Assembly: GCA_937874345.1 (NCBI GenBank)
Contig: CALNBT010000150.1
Location: 1 to 5,674, forward strand
Length of the DNA stretch: 5,674 bases
DNA from: an uncultured Prevotella sp.
Lineage (GTDB): Bacteria; Bacteroidota; Bacteroidia; Bacteroidales; Bacteroidaceae
Reading direction: 5' to 3'
Shown here: piece after piece, positions 1 to 5,674 of the stretch
Layout: each line of letters starts with the position of its first letter
Position numbering within the stretch: the stretch's first letter is position 1
Translations under genes and position numbers: made by a program
Notes under the pieces: generated by a model
Databases searched by the model: none
Told to the model about the DNA's origin: nothing
The model's input: only the letters and a program-made list of their open reading frames with translations

Positions 1-1025
1 TCGAGCATGGATTTCAGATAGAACGATAAACCTTTGCAATCTCCAAATCCCATTTTGCATACTTCAGCAGAAGTAGCTGGTTGAAAACCACCGATACCCA
101 GTTGGATGCTTTCGTATCTGGTGGTCTTACCAAGGTAATCATACAATATTCTTACTTTTTCTTTGTCCGATTTTGCATCTTGAGTAAGGGTTATTATTTT
201 CTGTTTTACCTCATCCGTCAAATTGTTTCGTGTTTCGTTAAGGTTATTTTGAAACGCTCCAATACTGCTGATGGTTGCAAACGAACCAGTATATCCATCA
301 TAAGTGAATGATTTGGGCATCGCATAAAGGATGGGTATTAATTCTTCTACTTCGGGTGAAAAAGGTTCTTCTTTAATGGGCTTCAAATCATTTAATCGCC
401 ATTGAAAAACGTCAACGTCATTTTCTGTTCTCCTCTCGGGCTTGGATACGAATGCGTTTCCCTCGTAAAGAATTTCAGTGCCAACAGGCACAGATAGTGT
501 GTAAGAGGCTTTTTGCACTGATAGATCAGCGTTGTCTATCGGTGCGAAAATAGGAAAGCTCAATAATCCTTTGTTCCACTCTATTTCATATTCATAAACA
601 ATGGTGAAAGGGAACGTCGGAGCCTCGCACTTAAAGTAATAGACCAAATTGTCTGTTATCAGTTCAGGCGACCATTCCGTTGTTTTTACGTCAGACATTT
701 TGTATTTTTTCAGCTCATTTCCATCTTTGTCATACATGATGGCAGAAAACTTCTTTAATTTTCTGAATTTGTCGCCATAGACAGAAAAATGTGCAATGTC
801 CAAGCCTTTTTCATTCAGTATGGTGAGTTCTTTAACATCTCTCTGTAGCCCTTTCAGAGGAGACTTATACTCAAAAGTAACCATATCATTTCGCACGACA
901 GCGTATGCATCGTTTGTCAGAGATTTAGGGATAGATGATACTGCCAGATCGGTTCGCGTATTTGCAGCAAAAGCGAACGAGTTCAAGAACAGAAATATCA
1001 ATAGCGAAAATACTTTTTTATGCAT
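1..1025 (-). CDS. DUF3857/transglutaminase-like exported protein, intact Cys motif; 3' end cut by window edge
   Basis: Reading from ATG at 1025 gives 341 residues with no stop before the left edge, so the C-terminal part (probably about 300 residues) is missing. Residues 1-20 form a Sec signal peptide (basic MHKK, hydrophobic core, cleavage likely after AFA), which points to the periplasm or outer envelope. Residues ~45-215 read like DUF3857, the beta-rich domain that precedes transglutaminase-like domains in Bacteroidota. Residues ~265-341 begin that domain: RYESIQLGIGG, then GFGDCKG with Cys330 as the expected nucleophile. The His and Asp of the triad would lie beyond the window. The gene starts 9 bases after the stop of the upstream DUF3857 gene, so the two are surely co-transcribed. 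Substrate and reaction (proteolysis, amidase or crosslinking) are unknown. It is AT-rich like its partner. Family assignment is firm, function is not. Confidence 0.9.
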   Translation of the reverse strand, partial: MHKKVFSLLIFLFLNSFAFAANTRTDLAVSSIPKSLTNDAYAVVRNDMVTFEYKSPLKGLQRDVKELTILNEKGLDIAHFSVYGDKFRKLKKFSAIMYDKDGNELKKYKMSDVKTTEWSPELITDNLVYYFKCEAPTFPFTIVYEYEIEWNKGLLSFPIFAPIDNADLSVQKASYTLSVPVGTEILYEGNAFVSKPERRTENDVDVFQWRLNDLKPIKEEPFSPEVEELIPILYAMPKSFTYDGYTGSFATISSIGAFQNNLNETRNNLTDEVKQKIITLTQDAKSDKEKVRILYDYLGKTTRYESIQLGIGGFQPATSAEVCKMGFGDCKGLSFYLKSML

Positions 1026-1034
1026 GGCAGATGA

Positions 1035-3026
1035 TTATTTTTTCTTCAATACGATCAATTCTTTATTCTTGGAAGTTAACTCTCCCCAAAATTCCTTAAT
1101 CCCTGGATAACTTGAAAATGGGAAAAGTATTTCGTTCAAGAAAAATTTGTAATTTATTTGTATTTCGTTACCTGTTTGATTGATGAGATAGGAGAATCCT
1201 GCCGCGTTTTCATCAAGGGTAAATTTTCCGGGTTTAGGAAGCTCTTCAACGGTATAATCATCTGGTATCTGAAGGCGTGTCGTTATCAGAAACGTTGTCG
1301 GAGATTCAAATTCGATGGGTAATTTCCTTTCGGATTGCGTAAAGGTATTTTTTGTGGTATGAGGAATGATCAACGGATTCAGATAGATGAAATCGCCACG
1401 TGATAAACCTTCTTTCTTGATAGAGATGTTTTCTGTTACGGTGTTAGATAGATTATCGTTCTGTCCTTGAACGGCATATTTGGTTACCTTGACGTTGTTG
1501 TCTGTTTGAAATTTCTCGATATATTCTGTTGAATCTTTTAGGTTATACAGATCGTTCTTAAAATGATAAGCCGGCAGATTTTTATAGGAAGTAGTAATGT
1601 CACAGTTCAATGTACCATCTGAGTTTAGTATGGCAATGTTGCCAATGGCTACTATATTCTTGGTTAGCTTCGTCAGATCTACCATCTTTCCACTTTCATT
1701 TAGATGAAATGTTCTGGCAGCATCAACCAGAAGATCAGAAGGGAGCATGTTTAAACCTCCGTGAGTGGCTGAACCATCGAGATAGTAAACAGTTCCATCT
1801 TTTGTTTCTGAGGCTACAACAAATGTTGTCAGCTTATCTAAAGAAGGCATGAAATGATATATTCTCCCTTGTGATCTGCGTCTAAGCAATACTGCATATG
1901 ATTTAATGCCTGCATCGTTTAGCGCGCTGATCAAAAGTGCATTGATTTGAGCATTTGTACCAACACCATTCTTCAGTGCATCTTTTGAACCGGAATAAAA
2001 GGCGTACTCACCATTCCATCTTACTTTACCTTTTACCAGTTTGTATATGGCTTCAATTTTGCTTTTTTCATCGGTTATATTTTCAAACTGCTTAATTTCT
2101 TCGTTTATAGAAGTTTTCTTTGTGAAATCTTTTACAAAATCGTAATCCTCTTGAAGCGTCTTGTCAATATCTTCCCAGGTTAGTGAATACTTTTTGTTGA
2201 TAACATCAGGGAAATTGGTGGCCGCCAGTTCAAAAAACATACTTGTCATGTAGTCACTTGCATTCCAGACAAAATTTTCATTATTCAAAGCCGGCAGATT
2301 CTCTGCAGTATAAGTTAATTGTTTGGCAGAAACGCTGACAATACCAGACGTTCCCCGGTCAGCAATGGTAAAAGATTGCATAATCTGTTTTTCGTTAACA
2401 TTTATCTTTTCATACCCTCTTGAGACGATATGATAGATAAAATAACTGGGTATTGCAATTTGATATCGACTGAATTTTACAGGTATAGAGGTTCTTTGAA
2501 AATTCCATTCAGGCAAACGATAATAAAATGGCGAAGTTTTCTTGATCTTGTACTCAATCACTGTGCCTACTTTCACATTTGGTATCGCGAATTTAATCTG
2601 GTTATAATGATCATCTACCTTTTCTTCAAAGATGAACTTTTTATCGAGTTTCGTTTTTTCTATTTTACCGTTCTCTAAATTATAGGCCCAAGCCTGAATG
2701 TCTGAAATCCTTTCTCTATCTGTGCCTCGAGCATAGTATTGAACTTTTACTGTCGCAAGTTCCAATCCTTCTTGTTTCAATATCTTTATTCTTTCTGTCA
2801 ATTCAGTAATGTAGTAGAAATCTTCCAAGTACTCAAAATTGGTATAACCTTCCTCGTACAACACAACTGCATTCGCAGATGAATCATTGGCATAGGTTTT
2901 CATTTCCATCTCTTCCTTAGAGACATTTCCAAACTTGAATTTCTCCTCGGCATGACTGCCATATGGGAAAAAGATTAATTGAAGAAATAAAAATAGATAC
3001 AGTTTAAACGAGTAGCAAGTTTTCAT
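1035..3026 (-). CDS. DUF3857/DUF3858 exported protein with degenerate transglutaminase-like domain
   Basis: A 663-residue protein from the ATG at 3026. The open frame extends upstream to 3065, but that longer start would overlap the -7 promoter box and would bury the signal peptide, so I chose the internal Met. Residues 1-26 are a Sec signal peptide (MKT, Leu/Phe-rich core, cleavage after GSHA). Approximate domains are DUF3857 at ~50-210, a transglutaminase-like core at ~290-420 and a DUF3858-like beta domain at ~550-640. The usual GxCxD/GDCK cysteine is replaced: the local sequence is GVGTNAQIN with Asn358. The usual His site reads DKLTTFVV, with Thr near 401; Asp417 in YYLDGSA remains. By eye it is therefore a pseudoenzyme, perhaps a binding or scaffold protein in the periplasm. 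It is the first gene of an operon with an apparently active homologue 9 bases downstream. Length is normal for the family. No lipobox is seen. Confidence 0.9.
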   Translation of the reverse strand: MKTCYSFKLYLFLFLQLIFFPYGSHAEEKFKFGNVSKEEMEMKTYANDSSANAVVLYEEGYTNFEYLEDFYYITELTERIKILKQEGLELATVKVQYYARGTDRERISDIQAWAYNLENGKIEKTKLDKKFIFEEKVDDHYNQIKFAIPNVKVGTVIEYKIKKTSPFYYRLPEWNFQRTSIPVKFSRYQIAIPSYFIYHIVSRGYEKINVNEKQIMQSFTIADRGTSGIVSVSAKQLTYTAENLPALNNENFVWNASDYMTSMFFELAATNFPDVINKKYSLTWEDIDKTLQEDYDFVKDFTKKTSINEEIKQFENITDEKSKIEAIYKLVKGKVRWNGEYAFYSGSKDALKNGVGTNAQINALLISALNDAGIKSYAVLLRRRSQGRIYHFMPSLDKLTTFVVASETKDGTVYYLDGSATHGGLNMLPSDLLVDAARTFHLNESGKMVDLTKLTKNIVAIGNIAILNSDGTLNCDITTSYKNLPAYHFKNDLYNLKDSTEYIEKFQTDNNVKVTKYAVQGQNDNLSNTVTENISIKKEGLSRGDFIYLNPLIIPHTTKNTFTQSERKLPIEFESPTTFLITTRLQIPDDYTVEELPKPGKFTLDENAAGFSYLINQTGNEIQINYKFFLNEILFPFSSYPGIKEFWGELTSKNKELIVLKKK

Positions 3027-3062
3027 AGTACATTTAAGTTTCTTAAGGTTGAATTTATAAAA

Positions 3063-3070
3063 CAAATTTA
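3063..3070 (-). promoter_or_regulatory. Bacteroidetes -7 promoter element for the DUF3857 operon
   Basis: On the minus strand this reads TAAATTTG, a perfect match to the TAnnTTTG consensus of the Bacteroidetes primary sigma factor. It ends 36 bases before the ATG at 3026, so transcription would begin near 3058 with a leader of about 30 bases. No TTTG (-33 element) is found at the usual spacing; the upstream sequence is simply very AT-rich. In such AT-rich DNA a chance match is possible, but the distance to the start codon resembles that of the other two genes. Confidence 0.5.
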
Positions 3071-3234
3071 TATAAAAATATTTTTAATCTGTTTGTAAAA
3101 ATGTTAAAATATTATTTTGATATTATTTTTTTTATGGTTCAAAATTTACACTCAAGACCATACCGTTATCAACAAGATGGGAGAATGTTTCCTATTTTAA
3201 CCATGATATCATTGTGCTCATGCGGCATTATCTT

Positions 3235-3249
3235 GTTCATTTTGTGAAC
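3235..3249. repeat. Short perfect inverted repeat GTTCA-N5-TGAAC
   Basis: Two 5-bp arms (3235-3239 and 3245-3249) flank a TTTTG loop. The right arm is repeated directly once more (TGAAC at 3245-3249, GAAC at 3251-3254). It lies about 90 bases upstream of the metY -33 region, so it could be a regulator-binding site, but no known operator is recognised. Confidence 0.3.
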
Positions 3250-3341
3250 TGAACTTACCCCATTCTCTCGTTTCCTTAGATTTCACTGTTGACAGAAAAT
3301 TGACATGATGAAGTGATTAATTGACCAATTATTACAGGTCT

Positions 3342-3375
3342 TTTGATATTTTTTTCGCAAAAAATCATAACTTTG
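3342..3375 (+). promoter_or_regulatory. metY promoter (Bacteroidetes -33/-7 type)
   Basis: TAACTTTG at 3368-3375 matches the TAnnTTTG -7 consensus exactly. TTTG at 3342-3345 is a candidate -33 element; the 22-base spacer is a little longer than usual. Transcription would start near 3380, leaving only about 30 untranslated bases before the ATG at 3410. That leader is too short for a SAM riboswitch and has no clear Shine-Dalgarno, only an A-rich stretch, which is common in Bacteroidota. Confidence 0.65.
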
Positions 3376-3409
3376 TGACGGTTTGTAGTATTTTATATAA
3401 AAATTCAAT

Positions 3410-4693
3410 ATGAAGAAGAATTTGAAACCCTCCACGCTGTGCGTGCGTGCAGGATGGACCCCGAAGAATGGTGAGCCTGTAGAGCCGCCCATTTACCAAA
3501 GTACGACGTTCAAATACGATAACACAGAAGAGATGGCCATGCTCTTTGACCTCAAGAAGGAAGGTTATTTCTATAGCCGCCTGTCAAACCCTACCAACGA
3601 CGCTGTGGCTTCAAAGATTGCTGAACTCGAAGGTGGTGTGGGCGCGATGCTCACCTCCAGTGGACAGGCAGCCAACTTCTTTGCAGTATTCAATATTTGT
3701 GAGGCAGGTTCGCATATTGTTGCCTCGACCGAGATATATGGTGGCACCTTCAACTTGTTTGGGGTGACGATGAAGAAGATGGGCATCGACTGTACCTTCA
3801 TCGATCCCGAAGCTTCAGAAGAAGAAATTCAGAAGGCATTCCAGCCCAATACCCGCGTGATGTTCGGCGAGACCATCACCAACCCCGGCTGTCGTGTGCT
3901 CGACATCGAGAAATTTGCACGCATCGCTCATCGCAATGGTGTGCCATTGATTGTGGACAACACGTTTGCCACACCGGTCAACTGCCGACCTTTCGAGTGG
4001 GGATGCGATATCGTGACCCATTCTACGACCAAATATATGGACGGACATGCCATGACTGTTGGCGGTGTGATCATCGATAGCGGTAACTTTGACTGGCAGG
4101 CAAATGCCGACAAGTTTCCCGGACTATGCGAACCGGATAATTCTTACCACGGACTGGTTTACACCGAGGCATTCGGCAAGCTGGGTTATATCACCAAGCT
4201 GGTGGCACAATTGATGCGCGACCTGGGTTCTACGCCATCGCCTCAGAGTGCTTATATGCTGAATATTGGTCTGGAGAGTCTTCACCTTCGTATGGCACAA
4301 CATTGTGGCAATGCGCAGAAGATTGCTGAATATCTGCACGACGATCCACGTGTTGCCTGGGTGCATTACTCGGGTCTGCCCGATGACGACCACTTCGAGC
4401 GTGCACAGAAATACCTGCCCAATGGCTCTTGTGGCGTGATAGCCTTCGGATTGAAGGGCGACCGCAACACCGCAGTGAAGTGGATGGACTCGCTCGAGTT
4501 GATAAACATCGCCACCCATGTGGCCGACAGTCGTACCTGTGTGCTGCATCCTGCGAGCCATACCCACCGTCAGCTCAGCGATGAGCAGTTGCGTGATTCG
4601 GGCATCGACCCATCCTTGATTCGTCTGTCGGTAGGTCTTGAAGATGCCGACGATTTGTTAGCGGATATCAAACAGGCATTAGACCAAATTTAA
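3410..4693 (+). CDS. metY: O-acetylhomoserine aminocarboxypropyltransferase (O-acetylhomoserine sulfhydrylase)
   Basis: A 427-residue cytoplasmic PLP enzyme of the Cys/Met metabolism (gamma) family, full length for MetY. It converts O-acetylhomoserine plus sulfide to homocysteine and acetate, the direct-sulfhydrylation route to methionine. Visible landmarks: YSR at 55-57, which binds PLP phosphate of the partner subunit; SSGQA at 83-87, the phosphate loop; EIYGGT at 108-113 with the ring-stacking Tyr110; TNP at 157-159; VDNTFATP at 182-189 with Asp183 contacting the PLP nitrogen; HSTTKY at 204-209 with Lys208 as the Schiff-base lysine; and RLSVGLED at 405-412, whose Arg405 binds the substrate carboxylate. 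The ATG at 3410 fits the promoter and the family N-terminus. It stands alone, without metX or transport genes in view, and ends at its own terminator. GC content is clearly higher than in the DUF3857 genes. Related MetB/MetZ activity is the main alternative, but length and motifs favour MetY. Confidence 0.95.
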   Translation: MKKNLKPSTLCVRAGWTPKNGEPVEPPIYQSTTFKYDNTEEMAMLFDLKKEGYFYSRLSNPTNDAVASKIAELEGGVGAMLTSSGQAANFFAVFNICEAGSHIVASTEIYGGTFNLFGVTMKKMGIDCTFIDPEASEEEIQKAFQPNTRVMFGETITNPGCRVLDIEKFARIAHRNGVPLIVDNTFATPVNCRPFEWGCDIVTHSTTKYMDGHAMTVGGVIIDSGNFDWQANADKFPGLCEPDNSYHGLVYTEAFGKLGYITKLVAQLMRDLGSTPSPQSAYMLNIGLESLHLRMAQHCGNAQKIAEYLHDDPRVAWVHYSGLPDDDHFERAQKYLPNGSCGVIAFGLKGDRNTAVKWMDSLELINIATHVADSRTCVLHPASHTHRQLSDEQLRDSGIDPSLIRLSVGLEDADDLLADIKQALDQI

Positions 4694-4712
4694 GGCTTCA
4701 GCTACCAGCTAT

Positions 4713-4749
4713 AAAAAAGGACGGGAATGTGAGTTCCCGCCCTTTTTTT
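4713..4749 (+). terminator. Rho-independent terminator of metY, probably bidirectional
   Basis: Starting 19 bases after the metY stop, the arms 4713-4727 and 4734-4748 pair over 15 positions with one A/C mismatch around a 6-base loop (TGTGAG). The core is GC-rich (CGGGAA/TTCCCG) and a run of seven T follows at 4743-4749. The left arm starts with six A, so the minus-strand transcript also has a T-run after the hairpin and could stop here too. Confidence 0.93.
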
Positions 4750-5122
4750 GTTGATGCCAGACGGCTCGTTTGGTATCTTACGAGCCATCGTGAAATCTTA
4801 TTTGATCGAAAAGTCTTCCAATCGAAAATCATGATAGAGAAAGGTTTCACACACCCCATGTAGGTATGTTCAACTCGTAATAGGATGCGCTTTGACATCC
4901 AATGATGTTTTTAATAGAGGTGAGAAACTTACCAGAATAAGATCTGAAAAAGGACAGTGCTGCCAACTGTACAATATATGTTTCTTTCAATGCGTTTTGA
5001 AATGCTGCATATTGAAGGCCAAGATGCATGCTTTTGTTCATCAATGAGATTGATATTGTCGGTCAATTTGCATCCTTTTGCCAGCCAACGATCTCCAGGA
5101 AAAATCTACTGAGCAGCTATTT
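4750..5122. other. Intergenic stretch with no convincing gene
   Basis: Between the metY terminator and the peptidase gene (convergent 3' ends) there are only short open frames. The longest is on the minus strand, 5041-4847 from its ATG (about 64 residues), overlapped by a second minus frame (~5100-4930) of similar length; I recognise neither. No -7 box or ribosome site precedes them. The stretch contains the inverted repeat at 4763-4786 and a direct repeat of ATCGAAAA (4805-4812 and 4821-4828). It may be a decayed gene, a dispersed repeat, or the long 3' region of the peptidase transcript. Confidence 0.55.
4763..4786. repeat. Perfect 7-bp inverted repeat with 10-base loop
   Basis: GGCTCGT (4763-4769) and ACGAGCC (4780-4786) are exact reverse complements separated by TTGGTATCTT. 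It lies 14 bases beyond the metY terminator. Neither strand has a T-run right after it, so it is not a classic terminator; it could stabilise a 3' end or belong to a repeat element. Confidence 0.6.
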
Positions 5123-5566
5123 CTATGTTTGATTGGTTTTCATGTTCCTGATGGCCATCCTGCGGTTGTGTGCCGGAAGATGTTTACAGCTGACATGCAG
5201 CCATATCCTTCCAAAGCGACTGTACTCGAAAAGTAGCTGGTCGAACGTGCAGTGGGTGAGGAGGAAGTCAAAATATTGCCGGCCGATGTCCTCGTTGGCA
5301 ATCCGAAGGTCGGCAGCTTCGCCCACCAAATGCTGCGACAGTCCTACTCCATGCAGCCTGCGGTTTAGCTCTCTACACCGGTATCCACTGTTGATGAACA
5401 CGGGTCCGAAAGCCTTGCGCAGTGGTTCCAGCACCTCGTGGCACAGCGTACGGATACCCTCCAGGGCATACTTGTCGGGGGTATTGTTGATATGAAACTT
5501 CTCGGCGGTGGCCGAATCTGTAAACTCTTTCAGCGAGAAATGCTCGCTCATCATTTGGTTTTTCAT
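5123..5566 (-). CDS. M15-type zinc peptidase (phage endolysin / D-Ala-D-Ala carboxypeptidase-like)
   Basis: A 147-residue protein from ATG 5566. AGGA sits 4 bases before this start, and a -7 box lies just upstream. The frame is open to an ATG at 5608, but that start would lie upstream of the predicted transcript. The protein resembles the single-domain Peptidase_M15_3 group. SEHFSLKEFTDSATA at 7-21 is the typical N-terminus, INSGYRCRELN at 58-68 the conserved core, SQHLVGEAADL at 77-87 supplies zinc ligands His79 and Asp86, FDQLLFE at 108-114 follows, and WLHVS at 122-126 gives the third ligand His124. Such enzymes cleave peptide bonds in peptidoglycan stem peptides. No signal peptide is present, as is usual for phage-type lysins in Bacteroidota, so export would need a holin or another route. 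No phage genes are visible around it. The family call is strong; phage origin is inferred. GC content is high. Confidence 0.92.
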   Translation of the reverse strand: MKNQMMSEHFSLKEFTDSATAEKFHINNTPDKYALEGIRTLCHEVLEPLRKAFGPVFINSGYRCRELNRRLHGVGLSQHLVGEAADLRIANEDIGRQYFDFLLTHCTFDQLLFEYSRFGRIWLHVSCKHLPAHNRRMAIRNMKTNQT

Positions 5567-5595
5567 GGTATCCTGTCGTTTTCGTTTGATGATGG

Positions 5596-5603
5596 CAAAG
5601 ATA
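5596..5603 (-). promoter_or_regulatory. Bacteroidetes -7 promoter element for the M15 peptidase gene
   Basis: The minus strand reads TATCTTTG, a perfect TAnnTTTG match, 29 bases before the ATG at 5566. Transcription would begin near 5591 with a leader of about 25 bases. No TTG occurs at the normal -33 spacing (the nearest leave spacers of 13 or 25 bases); a palindrome occupies that place instead. Confidence 0.55.
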
Positions 5604-5621
5604 CGCATTCCTTTTGCAATC

Positions 5622-5634
5622 GCCTTGTCAAGGC
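5622..5634. repeat. Palindrome GCCTTG-T-CAAGGC upstream of the peptidase promoter
   Basis: Two perfect 6-bp arms surround one central base. On the minus strand the pairing extends by a T-G wobble and two further A-T pairs, to 9 bp each side. It lies 18-30 bases upstream of the -7 box, overlapping where a -33 element would sit, which is a plausible operator position. It could alternatively be a hairpin at the end of a gene beyond the right edge, though no T-run follows. Confidence 0.45.
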
Positions 5635-5674
5635 AATATGCTTGTTTCGGGTAAGGCGGCGGCCGCAGGTTCCT

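Larger units (their letters stand above)
3027..3409. other. AT-rich divergent intergenic region between the DUF3857 operon and metY
   Basis: I see no protein-coding gene here. It holds outward-facing promoters at both ends and a middle section (3134-3267) with several short inverted repeats: ATGGTT 3134-3139 with AACCAT 3199-3204; AACAAGAT 3171-3178 with ATCTTGTT 3230-3237; GAGAATG 3181-3187 with CATTCTC 3261-3267; a small hairpin at 3235-3249; and ATGCGGCAT at 3220-3228. No tRNA, recognised riboswitch or T-rich terminator is visible. The repeats may be regulator sites or a structured transcript, but chance is not excluded. Confidence 0.6.

Noticed and set aside
81..311. 76-codon plus-strand open frame
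   Set aside because: It lies antisense to the left DUF3857/transglutaminase gene, which has a signal peptide and conserved motifs; the plus-strand product looks random.
796..1110. 104-codon plus-strand open frame
   Set aside because: It spans the junction of two co-directional minus-strand genes and has no promoter, ribosome site or recognisable motif.
3376..3409. SAM-type riboswitch in front of metY
   Set aside because: The predicted leader is only about 30 bases and contains no stem or pseudoknot; the structured block lies upstream of the promoter.
4124..4567. 147-codon minus-strand open frame inside metY
   Set aside because: It is antisense to the most conserved enzyme in the window; no promoter and no sensible protein features. 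Long antisense frames are expected in GC-richer genes.
4698..4898. 66-codon minus-strand open frame
   Set aside because: It runs through the metY terminator hairpin, lacks a promoter and shows no recognisable family.
5133..5495. 120-codon plus-strand open frame over the peptidase gene
   Set aside because: It is the complement of a clear M15 peptidase with all zinc ligands. The TATGTTTG at 5124-5131 on the plus strand is only 1 base before it, so it cannot act as its promoter at the usual distance.
5651..5674. GC-rich right edge with a GCGGCCGC site, possible cloning vector junction
   Set aside because: An 8-base palindrome can occur naturally in GC-rich Bacteroidales DNA; no vector sequence is recognisable around it.
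1..5674. Insertion sequence, CRISPR array, rRNA or tRNA
   Set aside because: No transposase, regularly spaced repeats, cloverleaf or rRNA segments were found by eye on either strand.

Overview
The window looks like chromosomal DNA of a Bacteroidota species, most likely order Bacteroidales (Prevotella/Segatella- or Bacteroides-like). The reasons are two DUF3857/transglutaminase-like exported proteins, a Bacteroidetes-type MetY, and a perfect match to the Bacteroidetes -7 promoter element (TAnnTTTG) about 30-36 bases before each of the three transcription units. Strong Shine-Dalgarno sequences are mostly absent, also as expected for the group. The genus cannot be fixed from this sequence alone.

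Layout from left to right. Positions 1-3026 (minus strand) hold a two-gene operon. The upstream gene (3026-1035) encodes a complete secreted DUF3857 protein whose transglutaminase-like domain seems to have lost its catalytic Cys and His. Nine bases later a second DUF3857/transglutaminase gene starts (1025), with an intact GDCK cysteine motif, and it runs off the left edge. Both proteins carry Sec signal peptides. Positions 3027-3409 are an AT-rich divergent intergenic region with both promoters and several interleaved inverted repeats. Positions 3410-4693 (plus strand) are metY, the PLP enzyme that makes homocysteine from O-acetylhomoserine and sulfide. It ends at a strong, nearly symmetric terminator (4713-4749). 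Positions 4750-5122 hold no convincing gene, only short open frames and a perfect 7-bp inverted repeat. Positions 5566-5123 (minus strand) encode a small M15-type peptidase resembling phage endolysins and D-Ala-D-Ala carboxypeptidases. The last ~100 bases hold its promoter region, a palindrome and a GC-rich edge.

The units appear functionally independent: a cell-envelope operon of unknown role, a sulfur-assimilation gene and a peptidoglycan peptidase. The most interesting item is the tandem pairing of a probable pseudo-transglutaminase with an apparently active one in a single AT-rich operon, next to clearly GC-richer neighbours. I see no rRNA, tRNA, CRISPR array, complete insertion sequence or plausible riboswitch.
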